NCBI RefSeq assembly: GCF_029105185.1
Contig: NZ_JAFMZK010000001.1
Span: 496,001-560,000 of the forward strand
Direction: 5' to 3'
From: Aliiroseovarius sp. Z3
GTDB lineage: Bacteria; Pseudomonadota; Alphaproteobacteria; Rhodobacterales; Rhodobacteraceae
Length of the DNA stretch: 64,000 bases
Translations under genes and position numbers: made by a program
The notes under the pieces: generated by a model
Database searches by the model: none
What the model saw: the letters and a program-made list of their open reading frames with translations, nothing else
What the model was told of the DNA's origin: nothing
Part shown: in pieces, positions 48,520 through 58,908 of the stretch
How the letters are laid out: each line of letters begins with the position of its first letter
Position numbering within the stretch: position 1 is the stretch's first letter

Positions 48520-49680
48520 TTACACGGGCATGCGCTGCTCGACCACCTCAACCCACCATGAGCACCCCTGCGGAATGATGTCGTCGTTGAAGTTGTATTC
48601 CGGGTGATGAACCATGGCGGTGTCACCATTGCCCACCAGGATATAGGCCCCCGGCCGTTCCTCCAGCATATAGGCGAAATCCTCGCCGCCCATGATCAGG
48701 GGGGCGTCCTCGCATTCGCCGGCGACAGTCCGCGCCGCTTGCGCGGCGTGATCGGTCTCAGCCGCGTGGTTCACCATAACCGGATAGTTTCGGTCATATC
48801 GCACATCGACGGATCCACCAAAGGCCGCGGCAATCCCGTTGCAAATGGCGTGAACCCGTTCTTCGGCCAGATCACGAACGTCCTCTGATAGCGTTCGCAC
48901 CGTGCCAAGAAGGTGAGCTTCTTGCGGTATCACATTGAAAGTTTTGGAACTTGTCTCGAAAGACGTGATCGACACAACCACCTGTTCCGTCGGATCGGCA
49001 TTGCGCGATGCGATGGACTGCAAGGCCTGAACGGCTTGCGAGGCCATCACCACCGGATCAATCGTATCGTGTGGCTTGGCAGCATGTCCCCCGCGACCTT
49101 CGAAACGAATGTCCAACAGGTCGGTTGCTGCGAAGAACGGGCCGGGTCGGATCGCGAATGTGCCTGCATCGTGGCCGGGCCAGTTGTGCATGCCATACAC
49201 TTCCTGAATGCCGAACCGCTCCATCAACCCGTCCTCGCACATGACGCGTCCACCCCCGCCACCTTCTTCGGCAGGTTGGAAGATCACGACACAGGTTCCG
49301 TCGAAATTCCGGGTTTCAGCCAGATATTGCGCTGCGCCCAGCAGCATTGCCGTGTGCCCATCATGGCCGCAGGCGTGCATCTTGCCGGGATTGGTCGAAG
49401 CATAATCCAATCCGGTCGCCTCTTCGATCGGCAGCGCATCCATATCGGCGCGCAGCCCGACAACCCGGCCTGCCGTATCGCTGCGCCCCTTGATAACGCC
49501 GACAACCCCTGTACGTCCGATCCCTTCCACCACATCGTCACAGCCAAAAGCGCGAAGCTTCTCGGCAACGATGCCAGCGGTGCGGTGGGTGTCGAACAAC
49601 AGCTCTGGATGCGCATGGAAATCGCGTCGCCAAGCGGTAATGTCGTCTTTCAACTCGTGAAATCGGTTCCTGATCGGCAC
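48520..49680 (-). CDS. M20-family amidohydrolase (hippurate hydrolase-like)
   Basis: 386 aa metallopeptidase-fold hydrolase. Metal ligands: HACGHDGHT (Cys104, His106), PAEEGGGG with Glu138/139, and MHNWPGH and GGEDFAYM further on. This places it among indole-acetyl-amino acid, N-acyl-L-amino acid or hippurate hydrolases. The start is GTG 49680, preceded by AAAGG, giving VPIRNRFHELKDDITAWRRDFH as in close relatives. The frame stays open 34 codons more, reading a Cys/His-rich leader (HCHTCGRILCWFAK) that I consider non-coding. Specific substrate unknown. Confidence 0.88.
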   Translation of the reverse strand: MPIRNRFHELKDDITAWRRDFHAHPELLFDTHRTAGIVAEKLRAFGCDDVVEGIGRTGVVGVIKGRSDTAGRVVGLRADMDALPIEEATGLDYASTNPGKMHACGHDGHTAMLLGAAQYLAETRNFDGTCVVIFQPAEEGGGGGRVMCEDGLMERFGIQEVYGMHNWPGHDAGTFAIRPGPFFAATDLLDIRFEGRGGHAAKPHDTIDPVVMASQAVQALQSIASRNADPTEQVVVSITSFETSSKTFNVIPQEAHLLGTVRTLSEDVRDLAEERVHAICNGIAAAFGGSVDVRYDRNYPVMVNHAAETDHAAQAARTVAGECEDAPLIMGGEDFAYMLEERPGAYILVGNGDTAMVHHPEYNFNDDIIPQGCSWWVEVVEQRMPV

Positions 49681-49807
49681 GTTTTGACCTTTCCAGATGA
49701 AGTGCTGTGCGGATTTGGCGAACCAGCAAAGAATCCTTCCGCATGTGTGACAATGCGCGGCTTGGCCGTCTGGTTCAACCATAGAGCCGACGCAGGTGAT
49801 ATATTTG

Positions 49808-49821
49808 GGTCAAATCTGACC
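49808..49821. promoter_or_regulatory. GGTCA-N4-TGACC palindrome
   Basis: GGTCA-AATC-TGACC, perfect 5-bp arms, in the 278 bp between the divergent amidohydrolase and substrate-binding-protein genes. GntR/FadR-type regulators bind similar sites (TGGTCNGACCA). It may regulate either gene. No other feature is seen in this interval. Confidence 0.35.
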
Positions 49822-49958
49822 GCTATGGCGTGACATCGGCAAACGGCAACGCTAAGCCTTGAAGACAAAGAACGGCCGTGCCGACGTCAGGCACCTTTGT
49901 CATGAGTTGATGGTTTGAGCAGTACCGGGGCCACACCGACCATGAAGAGGATGCGAGA

Positions 49959-51674
49959 ATGATGGGGAACAAACGGTCCGGCTGGGGATTGGCAACGGGG
50001 GTAGCTTTGTCACTGCTGCCAGCCGCCACATTGGCCGAGCGTGGTGCGGCGGGGCATCTGAACATCCTGTACTGGCAAGCCCCGACGATTTTGAACCCCT
50101 ATCTGTCCAGCGGCCCAAAAGACATCGAACCTGCGTCGTTGGTGCTGGAACCTCTGGCCCGATACGACGAAACCGGCAATCTTGTGCCGTGGCTGGCTGC
50201 CGACATTCCGACACTGGCCAATGGTGGTATTTCGGACGATCTGACGACTATCACGTGGAGGTTGCGCCCTGACCTGACATGGTCCGATGGAATGAACTTT
50301 ACCGCGCATGATGTTGTTTTCACAGCGAATTATTGCATTTCCTCAGATGGAGGATGCCAGCAGGCAGGCAAGTTCTCGGATGTCACACGCGTTGAGGCAA
50401 TGGATGATCTGACCGTCCGCCTGACATTCGCCGCCCCCAAACCTTTCCCCTATGGCCCGCTGGTTGGCGTCGAAACGCCGATTCTGCAGAAGGCGCAGTT
50501 TGAAGCCTGCATGGGCGCAGGCGCGCAAAGCTGTACCGCCCAGAACACCGCACCCATCGGCACCGGCCCGTTTCAAGTGACAGACTTCCGGGCGGGCGAT
50601 GTCGTCACGTTCGAGGCCAATCCTCGCTATCGCGACCCAGAGAAACCGGGGTTTGCGACCGTAACCATCAAAGGTGGTGGGGATGCCATCAGCGCCGCCC
50701 GCGCCGTGCTGGAAACCGGCGAGATGGACTACGCGTGGAACCTTCAGGTGGACCCGGAAATCCTGAATACGATGGCCGATGGGGGCACAGGGCAGATCAT
50801 CCGATCCTTCGGCACGCCGGTCGAAAGGTTGATGATCAACCGCACGAATCCAGCGCCCTCTCTGGGCGATTTGCGCTCGACCCTCAAGGGCGGGCCGCAC
50901 CCGTTTCTGACCGATCCCGCTGTTCTGGCCGCAATGTCCCTGGCCATCGACCGAACGGTGGTTGCCGAACTGGGCTATGGCGCGGCGGGCAAACCGATCT
51001 GCGATATCCTGCCTGCCCCGGCGATCTATGCCTCATCCGCCAATGACACCTGCCTGACCCAAGATATCGACCGCGCCCGCCATCTTTTGGATGATGCGGG
51101 CTGGATCGACAGCGATGGCGACGGGGTGCGCGAGAAAGACGGGGTGCGCCTCTCGGTGCTGTTCCAAACCTCGACCAACCCGGTGCGGCAGGACACGCAG
51201 GCCTTGCTGAAATCCTGGTGGGCCGGGATCGGAATTGAAACCGAGTTGCGGCATATCGATCCATCGGTCTTTTTCGGCGGCGATCCGGGCAGCCCGGACA
51301 CCTTCCAGAAGTTTTATGCCGACATCCAGATGTTCACCAACTTCTTTCCCGGCACCGACCCCGAGGCCTATCTGAACAACTGGACCTGCAAAAGCATCCC
51401 CGCCCCCGCCAATAACTGGCTGGGCTTCAACATCCCGCGCTACTGCAATGCCGACTATGACGCGTTGGCAGCGGAACTGGCGCAAACTTCAGCACTGGAG
51501 GAGCGCGCTGTCATCGCCCGGCGCATGAATGACATGCTGATGCAGGCAGGCGCCCTGATCCCGCTGGTTCATCGCGGCGATGTCTCTGCGATCTCCAATA
51601 CGCTGAAGGGCGTTCGGATGAATTCCTGGGACAGTGAGCTTTGGAACATCGCGGACTGGACCCGCGCCAAGTAA
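49959..51674 (+). CDS. ABC transporter substrate-binding protein, peptide type (family 5)
   Basis: 571 aa periplasmic binding protein with signal peptide (residues 1-27, SLLPAATLA cleavage region). SBP family 5 motifs: ILNPYLSSGPKDIEPASLVLEPLARYDETG near the front, LRPDLTWSDGMNFTAHDVVFT and GTGPFQVTDF. The DSDGDGVREKDG segment is usual in the family. Four or more Cys suggest disulfides. The ATG at 49959 has GAGGA nearby. Two permease genes follow. Ligand likely an oligopeptide or similar; no close match recognised. Confidence 0.9.
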   Translation: MMGNKRSGWGLATGVALSLLPAATLAERGAAGHLNILYWQAPTILNPYLSSGPKDIEPASLVLEPLARYDETGNLVPWLAADIPTLANGGISDDLTTITWRLRPDLTWSDGMNFTAHDVVFTANYCISSDGGCQQAGKFSDVTRVEAMDDLTVRLTFAAPKPFPYGPLVGVETPILQKAQFEACMGAGAQSCTAQNTAPIGTGPFQVTDFRAGDVVTFEANPRYRDPEKPGFATVTIKGGGDAISAARAVLETGEMDYAWNLQVDPEILNTMADGGTGQIIRSFGTPVERLMINRTNPAPSLGDLRSTLKGGPHPFLTDPAVLAAMSLAIDRTVVAELGYGAAGKPICDILPAPAIYASSANDTCLTQDIDRARHLLDDAGWIDSDGDGVREKDGVRLSVLFQTSTNPVRQDTQALLKSWWAGIGIETELRHIDPSVFFGGDPGSPDTFQKFYADIQMFTNFFPGTDPEAYLNNWTCKSIPAPANNWLGFNIPRYCNADYDALAAELAQTSALEERAVIARRMNDMLMQAGALIPLVHRGDVSAISNTLKGVRMNSWDSELWNIADWTRAK

Positions 51675-51738
51675 CATCGCTAGACTGTACCCACTTCCCA
51701 CCGGTGCGGTGGACCGTCACAAGGACCGCGGGTCGCCC

Positions 51739-52732
<994 letters not shown>

Positions 52733-52740
<8 letters not shown>

Positions 52741-53644
52741 TCGCGCGGCATCTCTCCCACCACTGCACAGCCGTGTGAGCTTGTGGCGTCGCTTCGGTCG
52801 CCATCGCGGCGCGGTGGTTGGGATGGTGGTTTTTGCGGCCATCACTGCGGCAGTGCTTCTTGGCCCGTTTGTCTGGCCTGTGGACCCGGCGCAGATCGAC
52901 ATTGCGGCAAAGAACCAATCGCCCAGTCTGGCCCATCCCCTTGGCACCGATCAGTTGGGGCACGACCTTCTGGCCGGATTGCTGGCGGGGGGGCGTGTAT
53001 CGCTGCTGGTCGGGCTGGTTGCCATGGGACTGGCCGTGGGACTTGGCACGCTGGTCGGGGTTTTGGCCGGTGTGTTGCGCCACTGGGACGCGCCCCTGAT
53101 GCGGATGACCGACCTGTTCCTGTCCTTGCCACTTCTGCCGTTGTTGCTTGTGGCAATCATGCTTTGGCGCGACAGCCTGCGGGCGCAGTTCGGTCCCGAG
53201 GCGGGCATCTTTCTGCTCATCGTCTGCGCCATCGGGTTGACCAGTTGGATGCAGACGGCCCGGATCGTCCGGGGCGAGGTGCTGGCCTTGCGCGAGCGCG
53301 AGTTCATCATCGCCGCCACCGCCCTTGGCACACGCCCACTTGCCATGATCCGCCGCCACATCCTGCCCAACATTCTTGGACCGATCCTTGTATCGGCCAC
53401 ATTGGGCGTCGGCCACGCGATCCTGACCGAAAGCGCGCTGAGCTTTCTGGGGCTGGGATTTCCGTCCGATGTGCCAAGCTGGGGGCGGATGCTGTTTGAC
53501 GGCACAAACTACATGACCCTGACACCGACACGGGTGGTCTGGCCGGGGCTTGCGATCACCCTGACCGTGCTGAGCGTCAATTATCTGGGCGATGGGTTGC
53601 GCGACGCGCTGGATCCGCGCCGGGTGCGGGGCGCCGCGCGTTGA
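52733..53644 (+). CDS. ABC transporter permease, DppC/OppC type
   Basis: 303 aa. N-terminal OppC-type domain (WRRFGRHRGAVVGMVVFAAITAAVLLGPFVWP), HPLGTDQLGHDLLAGLLAGGRVSL and the EAA loop AATALGTRPLAMIRRHILPNILGPI. Overlaps the preceding permease by 8 nt. Oligopeptide permeases normally have two ATPase genes after this one, but the next gene on this strand is a YeeE/YedE transporter about 200 bp away. ATPases must come from elsewhere or the locus was broken. Confidence 0.92.
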
Positions 53645-53742
53645 AAAAGAACGCCGCGCGGCGATTGTTCATCCGTTAAGCAATGTCGGTTCCGCGAACC
53701 CGCCAAAGCTGTGCATGATGTTCGCGACTCATGCGCTGGGAT

Positions 53743-53755
53743 GGAATATTGTTCC
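53743..53755. promoter_or_regulatory. Palindrome 1 upstream of yeeE-like gene
   Basis: GGAA-TATTG-TTCC. A near-inverse copy, GGAACATATTCC, lies at 53816-53827. Both resemble each other on opposite strands (GGAATAT[T]GTTCC) and could be two sites for one regulator. Position suits an operator. Confidence 0.35.
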
Positions 53756-53815
53756 CGCTTTCCGCTTGCTCGACGCCCTACCCGCCCTTGCCAGAGTCAT
53801 ATTCACTTGCCAGAT

Positions 53816-53827
53816 GGAACATATTCC
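53816..53827. promoter_or_regulatory. Palindrome 2 upstream of yeeE-like gene
   Basis: GGAA-CATA-TTCC. CATATTC is also repeated at 53798-53804 and 53820-53826, 22 bp apart, two helix turns. It is 20 bp ahead of the start codon. ArsR-type sulfur sensors (BigR/SqrR class) control YeeE/YedE genes elsewhere and bind ATTC/GAAT-type dyads, so this is a reasonable guess. Confidence 0.35.
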
Positions 53828-53846
53828 CAAATGCGGAGACATGAAG

Positions 53847-54911
53847 ATGTTCGAGACCCTTGGCTTTGAGACCCTCACCCCACGCACCGCGTCGATCCTG
53901 TTCGGATTGGGGCTGGGCGCGGCTTTTGGTGTGCTGGCAGAGATCACGCGCTTCTGTCTGCGGCGCGGCCTGATTGGCGGGGGACAGGACAACCGGTCCG
54001 CTCTTGCGATCTGGGTGACAGCTTTGGCCGTGGCCGTTATGGGCACCCAGGCCGTCGTGCAGGCGGGATGGATCGAGTTCTCGGCCCATCGCTTCCACGC
54101 TGCAGACCTGCCCTATCTGGCGATCATCGCCGGGGGGCTTCTGTTTGGTGTCGGTATGGTGATGACACGCGGCTGCCTGTCACGTCTGGCTGTGCTGGGC
54201 GCATCAGGCAACCTGCGCGCATTGGTGGTGCTGCTCGTGGCCGCGCTCGCGGCACTGGCGACGCTAAAAGGCCTGCTGGCCCCGGCCCGTGTCGCGCTTG
54301 AGGCCGTGGTGATCCCTGCCCCAGCTCTGCCGCTGTGGACCGCGATCCTGCCGCTGCTTCTGGCGGGCTTCCTGATCAAGCGGGCGCGTCCGCGCATCGG
54401 GACACTGCTTCTCGCCGCCCTGCTTGGCGCGCTTATCCCGCTGGGTTGGGTCGGCACGGGTCTTGTGCTGCTGGACGAGTTTGACCCGATTACCTTTGAA
54501 AGCCTTTCGTTCACCGCACCGTTGGCTGACACGCTGTTCTGGACGGGCGCATCGTCGGCGATCGGGGCCAATTTCGGCACCGGGCTGATCGGTGGCGTTG
54601 TTCTGGGCGCACTGGCATCGGCCCTGATCGCCGGTCGCTTTCAGTGGCAAAGCTTTGAAGGACCGGGGCAAATGGGCCGTTATCTGGCTGGCGGGGCGCT
54701 GATGGGTTTTGGCGGCGTGCTGGCGGGGGGCTGCACCGTTGGTGCCGGCATCTCGGGCGTGGCAACACTGTCTGTTGCTGCTGTTCTGGCGCTCGTGGCT
54801 ATTTCGGCAGGGGCCTGGGGCGCGGGGCGCGTGGATGCGCGCCTTACTTCCCGATCGAATGCCGGATCCGTCGCACACCCAACCACACAAGCGCAACCAC
54901 AGGCAGCGTAA
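53847..54911 (+). CDS. YeeE/YedE (TsuA-like) sulfur transporter
   Basis: 354 aa polytopic membrane protein of the thiosulfate/sulfur transport family. The conserved Cys residues of the substrate path are present: Cys37 (ITRFCLRR), Cys110 (MTRGCLSRLAVLGASGNLR) and Cys296 (LAGGCTVGAGISG). About 9-10 helices. I use the ATG at 53847, since GGAG lies 8 nt upstream; an ATG two codons earlier is too close to it, and the 85-codon longer frame is not plausible. No rhodanese or TusA gene is adjacent. Its 3' end overlaps the convergent DUF3422 gene by 68 nt. Confidence 0.88.
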   Translation: MFETLGFETLTPRTASILFGLGLGAAFGVLAEITRFCLRRGLIGGGQDNRSALAIWVTALAVAVMGTQAVVQAGWIEFSAHRFHAADLPYLAIIAGGLLFGVGMVMTRGCLSRLAVLGASGNLRALVVLLVAALAALATLKGLLAPARVALEAVVIPAPALPLWTAILPLLLAGFLIKRARPRIGTLLLAALLGALIPLGWVGTGLVLLDEFDPITFESLSFTAPLADTLFWTGASSAIGANFGTGLIGGVVLGALASALIAGRFQWQSFEGPGQMGRYLAGGALMGFGGVLAGGCTVGAGISGVATLSVAAVLALVAISAGAWGAGRVDARLTSRSNAGSVAHPTTQAQPQAA

Positions 54912-56130
54912 GCGCCGCTGTCAGCGTCCCTTTCGAGATGCCCAGCACATCGGTCAATGGATAGGCCAGATAGCCTGCCAGTGACACGGCGTAATAGCTG
55001 ATCGCGACCACCGACAGCCCTTCAACCGTTTCTTGCAGGCGTAGCTGTAAATCGGCGCGGCGGTCCATACTGGCCAGCAAAGCCTGGTTTTGTTCGGACC
55101 GCTGAACATCGACACGGGTTCTGAGCAGATCGCCCGCCCGCTTCGCCCGCTCGGCCATGCTACCCAACTGCCGTTCGGCGCTTTTGATCGTGCGCATCGC
55201 CGGGTCGTAGCGGCGCATCATGAACTCGCTCATCGTCTGGCGGCCCATGAACCGTTCTTCGCGCAACACCTGAATGCGCTGGTTCACCAGGGCTTCATAA
55301 GCCTTTGTCGCGCTCAGTCGGAACGAGGTTGCGGCGGTCAGGTCCTCAAGCTCGGACGAGATTTGCAGAAGCTCGTCCAGCGTCGCCTCGGGCGCTTCGT
55401 CAGCGCGCGACATGGCCCCGACCAACTTGGTCAGCTCGCCGTCCAACTGGCCTAGCTTGGCTTGCAACTGACGCGCCTGTGGTAGGCCCAGCATCGACAT
55501 GGATTTATAGGTCTCGATCTCGCACAGGCGCTGTACAATGCGCCCAATGCGCCGGGGGCCTGCGTCCTCGCCGATGAAGGCAGCAAAGCGCATATGCCCT
55601 GCGGGGTCGATACGGAAATCCCCAGCCACAATGGCCGCGCGATCCAGCACCCAAGTTGCCGCGACGCTTTCAGCAACGAACCAGTTTTTGATCGCCTCGT
55701 TCATATCCGCCTGGGATTCAGGCATGGTGTCGATCCGAATTTGGGCCGACGTCACGCGCTTACCCGGTGCGTTTTGCAGCCAATCTTCAGGAAACACATC
55801 AAATGCCGCGGGATCGAAGGCCCGCGACCCGACCCCATCGGCGAAAACCGTGTAGGTCACGATTTCCGTGTGCTGTTCCCACTTGAGCTGATACCGCCCG
55901 ATGGTTCCGAAATAGTGGTTCGCATCCGGACTGGGATGAGGGGCACCGAAGCGATCCAGCAGATCGATCAAATGCGCCCGGTCCGCATCGCGATCACGAC
56001 CCGCTGCGTTTCTGGTCGGTTTCACCGCCAGAAAAGCAGCCGTCGCCGGAGCATTCAGCGCAGGTGACGGACGCGCATGAAGCTCGTTCGCCAATTCATA
56101 GCGCTGTGGGTAATCATCCAGTGAAAACAT
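54844..56130 (-). CDS. DUF3422 family membrane protein
   Basis: 428 aa. N-terminal segment YPQRYELANELHARPSPAL is characteristic of DUF3422. A long central helical region (residues about 225-380, with coiled-coil heptads and LRLSAT) precedes two C-terminal membrane helices (SVVAISYYAVSLAGYLAYPL and TLTAALTLPVVALVWLGV). The ATG at 56130 has AGGAG nine bases upstream. The protein is probably an inner-membrane-anchored coiled-coil protein; no function is established. Its gene follows murD and ends inside the convergent yeeE-like gene. Confidence 0.85.
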   Translation of the reverse strand: MFSLDDYPQRYELANELHARPSPALNAPATAAFLAVKPTRNAAGRDRDADRAHLIDLLDRFGAPHPSPDANHYFGTIGRYQLKWEQHTEIVTYTVFADGVGSRAFDPAAFDVFPEDWLQNAPGKRVTSAQIRIDTMPESQADMNEAIKNWFVAESVAATWVLDRAAIVAGDFRIDPAGHMRFAAFIGEDAGPRRIGRIVQRLCEIETYKSMSMLGLPQARQLQAKLGQLDGELTKLVGAMSRADEAPEATLDELLQISSELEDLTAATSFRLSATKAYEALVNQRIQVLREERFMGRQTMSEFMMRRYDPAMRTIKSAERQLGSMAERAKRAGDLLRTRVDVQRSEQNQALLASMDRRADLQLRLQETVEGLSVVAISYYAVSLAGYLAYPLTDVLGISKGTLTAALTLPVVALVWLGVRRIRHSIGK

Positions 56131-56171
56131 ATCGGCATGCTCCTTCAGCGACACAGGTAGCAGAGCCGACA

Positions 56172-56199
56172 CCCCTTGCAAACCCTTAATAACAAGGGG
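56172..56199 (-). terminator. Possible terminator or attenuator after murD
   Basis: CCCCTTG (56172-56178) pairs with CAAGGGG (56193-56199), 7 bp, across a 14-nt loop that can itself pair. It lies between murD and the DUF3422 gene. On the plus strand it is followed by TTTT, on the minus strand by no T-run, so it is a poor terminator for murD. Confidence 0.3.
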
Positions 56200-56237
56200 T
56201 TTTCGTCAAAGTTCGTATGCCGCGGAATACAGGCGAC

Positions 56238-57647
56238 CTAGCCGAGGGACAAAAGCACGGCAACCCGTTGCGTGAAATCCTCGCCGCGTTTTTCGAAGTC
56301 CGGATACTGATCAAAGCTGGCGGCGGCGGGAGCCAGAAGAACGGTGTCACCAGATTGGGCTTCCTCGGCGGCGCGCGTCACCGCCTGCGCCATCGTTTCA
56401 CAGACCTCGTGCGGCACATCACCCAACTGCAACGCAAACTCGCGGGCGGAATGACCGATCAGATAGGCCTTGGTGACGCCCAACAAATCCTCGGCGGTCA
56501 GGCTTTCGATGCCACCGTCTTTGCCCAATCCGCCTGCTATCCATCGAATGTTGCGGAACGCGGAAAGCGCCGCACGTGCACTGTCCACATTCGTTGCCTT
56601 GCTGTCATTGACGAAGGCCACGCCGCCTTTTTCCCCCACCAGTTGCGACCGGTGTGGCAAGCCCTTGAAAGCATGAAACGCGGTCTCGATCTGCTTTGGC
56701 GACAGGCCCAGCGTGCGGCAAGCGGCATAGGCGGCGCAGGCATTCTGATGGTTGTGGGCGCCCGGCAAGCCCTTGATCTTGCGCAGGTCAATTGACCCCA
56801 CCTGACGGCCCTTGCGGTATTCCGCCAGGAACCCTTTACGCGCGAAGACCTGCCAACCCGGCCCGGTCAACTTGCGATCCACCGAGATGCGGATGACGCG
56901 ATCATCCGACGGCCCTTCCGACAGTTGGCCGGCCAGATACACGCCCTCGGCCTCGTCCACACCGATGACGGCGCGGTCGGGGCCACCTTCGGCAAACAGG
57001 CGGCGTTTGGCGGCGAAATAGCCGCCCATACCGCCATGCCGGTCCAGATGATCGGGCGACAGGTTGGTGAAAACGGCCACGTCCGGGGTCAGGGCGCGCG
57101 CCAGATCGGTCTGGTAACTGGACAGTTCCAATACCACGACTTCGCCATCATGGGCCGGGTCAATATCCAGGACCCCACGCCCGATATTGCCTGCCAGCTG
57201 CGTCGGTCGACCGGATTGTTCCAAAATGTGATGGATCAGCGCCGAGGTCGTCGATTTCCCGTTCGAGCCAGTGATCGCGACCACTTTGGGCATGGTGTCG
57301 AAACTGTCCCAATCGTGACTTGCGAAGCTGCGGAAAAACAGCCCGATGTCATTATCGACCGGCACGCCTGCCTCCATCGCGGCGGCGATGATCTTGTTGG
57401 GTTCAGGGTAAAGATGGGGAATGCCGGGGCTGACGATCAGGGCGGCAACGTCTTGCCAGGCATCTGCGCGGGTCAGATCGTGCAGGATCAAAGCCTGCCC
57501 CTCGGCGCGGTCGCGGGCCTCAAGGCTGTCATCCCAGCAAAGCGCCTCGGCCCCGCCTTCTTCCAACGCATGGGCCGTGGCAAGCCCGGACCGTCCCAGC
57601 CCAAGAACCGCAACCTTCTGCCCTTCATATCCTTTGACCGGGATCAT
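56238..57647 (-). CDS. murD: UDP-N-acetylmuramoyl-L-alanine--D-glutamate ligase
   Basis: 469 aa Mur ligase that adds D-Glu to UDP-MurNAc-L-Ala. N-terminal UDP-binding [12 protein letters not shown] loop TGSNGKST (126-133), Mur ligase signature [13 protein letters not shown], and C-terminal domain [15 protein letters not shown]. Preceded by GGAGG. It is about 25 residues longer than E. coli MurD (438), which is normal in alphaproteobacteria. Last gene of the dcw cluster seen here. The 157 bp before it hold intergenic element copy C. Confidence 0.96.
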   Translation of the reverse strand: MIPVKGYEGQKVAVLGLGRSGLATAHALEEGGAEALCWDDSLEARDRAEGQALILHDLTRADAWQDVAALIVSPGIPHLYPEPNKIIAAAMEAGVPVDNDIGLFFRSFASHDWDSFDTMPKVVAITGSNGKSTTSALIHHILEQSGRPTQLAGNIGRGVLDIDPAHDGEVVVLELSSYQTDLARALTPDVAVFTNLSPDHLDRHGGMGGYFAAKRRLFAEGGPDRAVIGVDEAEGVYLAGQLSEGPSDDRVIRISVDRKLTGPGWQVFARKGFLAEYRKGRQVGSIDLRKIKGLPGAHNHQNACAAYAACRTLGLSPKQIETAFHAFKGLPHRSQLVGEKGGVAFVNDSKATNVDSARAALSAFRNIRWIAGGLGKDGGIESLTAEDLLGVTKAYLIGHSAREFALQLGDVPHEVCETMAQAVTRAAEEAQSGDTVLLAPAAASFDQYPDFEKRGEDFTQRVAVLLSLG

Positions 57648-57731
57648 CCGCGTCCTCCACCTTCGTTACATCATGGCTAGACCAGAGCGCGCGGAAACGA
57701 AAGCCCTTGCCGCCTGATGCGGCACAGGAAA

Positions 57732-57795
57732 GGGGCGTTGCCCCTCGGCGCGCGCATACGCGCGCCTCACCCCAGGATATTTCAGGCCAGAAGAA
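57732..57795 (-). repeat. Intergenic element, copy C
   Basis: In minus-strand reading it begins TTCTTCTGGCCTGAAATATCC, then TGGGG, an 8-bp stem GGCGCGCG / CGCGCGCC around CATA (57747-57766), and GGGGC-AAC-GCCCC (57732-57744 on plus as GGGGCGTTGCCCC). It lies between the mraY stop and the murD start inside the dcw cluster, so here it cannot simply be an end-of-operon terminator unless murD has its own promoter. Confidence 0.7.
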
Positions 57796-57804
57796 ACAGC
57801 GGGG

Positions 57805-58887
57805 TCAGCGCACTTTCAGCGTCGCCAGCCCGATCAGAGCCAGGATCAGAGAAATGATCCAGAAGCGGATGACGATCTGTGGTTCCTGCCATCCCTTGTG
57901 TTCGAAATGGTGGTGGATCGGGGCCATCAGGAACACGCGGCGCCCGGTGCGTTTGTAATAGAGCACCTGGATGATGACCGACAATGCCTCGACCACGAAG
58001 AGACCGCCGACGATGGCCAGCACGATCTCGTGCTTAGTGGCAACCGCAATGGCGCCAAGCGCGCCACCCAGAGCCAGCGATCCGGTGTCGCCCATGAAAA
58101 CCGCAGCCGGTGGGGCGTTGTACCACAGAAAGCCCAGCCCGCCGCCGATCAGCGCCGAGGTAAAGATGAACAGCTCGCCCGTGCCCGGCACATAGTGGAC
58201 ATCCAGATATTCGGTGAAGTCGACACGGCCGACCGCATAGGCGATCACACCCAATGTGCCTGCTGCGATCATCACCGGCATGATCGCCAACCCGTCCAGA
58301 CCATCCGTCAGGTTCACCGCATTGGCGGCACCGACGATGACGATCATCACGAAGGGAATGAAGAACATCCCCATGTTCAAAAGCGTATCCTTGAAGAACG
58401 GCAGGGCCAGTTGAAACTGGAGCCCCTCGGGGTGGCAGATCGACGCCAGATAGCCCGCAATCGCTGCTATCAGCAGCCCCAGCGCCATGCGCAGCTTGCC
58501 CGACACCCCATCGGTCGTCGCTTTGGAGACTTTGGCGTAATCATCGGCAAACCCGATCAATCCAAAGCCATAGGTGACGAATAGCGTGATCCAGATATAG
58601 GGATTGTCCAGCCGCGCCCATAACAAGGTCGAAACCAGAAGCGCCGACAGGATAAGCAAGCCGCCCATCGTTGGCGTCCCCTGCTTTTCCTTATGGCTTT
58701 CCGGGCCATCATCACGGATCGGCTGCCCTTTGCCCTGCCTGCGGCGCAGGATATTGATCAGCGGTTGGCCAAAAATGAACCCAAAGACAAGGGCGGTGAA
58801 AAAGGCCCCGCCGGATCGGAAAGTGATATAGCGAAACAGGTTGAAAACATCGCCACCATCCGAGAACTCGGTCAACCAATACAACAT
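57805..58887 (-). CDS. mraY: Phospho-N-acetylmuramoyl-pentapeptide transferase
   Basis: 360 aa, ten-helix membrane enzyme that transfers phospho-MurNAc-pentapeptide to undecaprenyl phosphate (lipid I). Conserved motifs: [24 protein letters not shown] (with the catalytic Asp pair), [12 protein letters not shown] and [16 protein letters not shown] precedes the ATG. It is separated from murF by 21 nt. The length is typical. Confidence 0.97.
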   Translation of the reverse strand: MLYWLTEFSDGGDVFNLFRYITFRSGGAFFTALVFGFIFGQPLINILRRRQGKGQPIRDDGPESHKEKQGTPTMGGLLILSALLVSTLLWARLDNPYIWITLFVTYGFGLIGFADDYAKVSKATTDGVSGKLRMALGLLIAAIAGYLASICHPEGLQFQLALPFFKDTLLNMGMFFIPFVMIVIVGAANAVNLTDGLDGLAIMPVMIAAGTLGVIAYAVGRVDFTEYLDVHYVPGTGELFIFTSALIGGGLGFLWYNAPPAAVFMGDTGSLALGGALGAIAVATKHEIVLAIVGGLFVVEALSVIIQVLYYKRTGRRVFLMAPIHHHFEHKGWQEPQIVIRFWIISLILALIGLATLKVR

Positions 58888-58908
58888 ATAGTGGGTCCCT
58901 TTTTGGAA

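Noticed and set aside
51109-51145. DxDGDG-like calcium site in the ABC binding protein
   Set aside because: I first thought this was an EF-hand insertion, but this segment is common in family 5 binding proteins and is not special.
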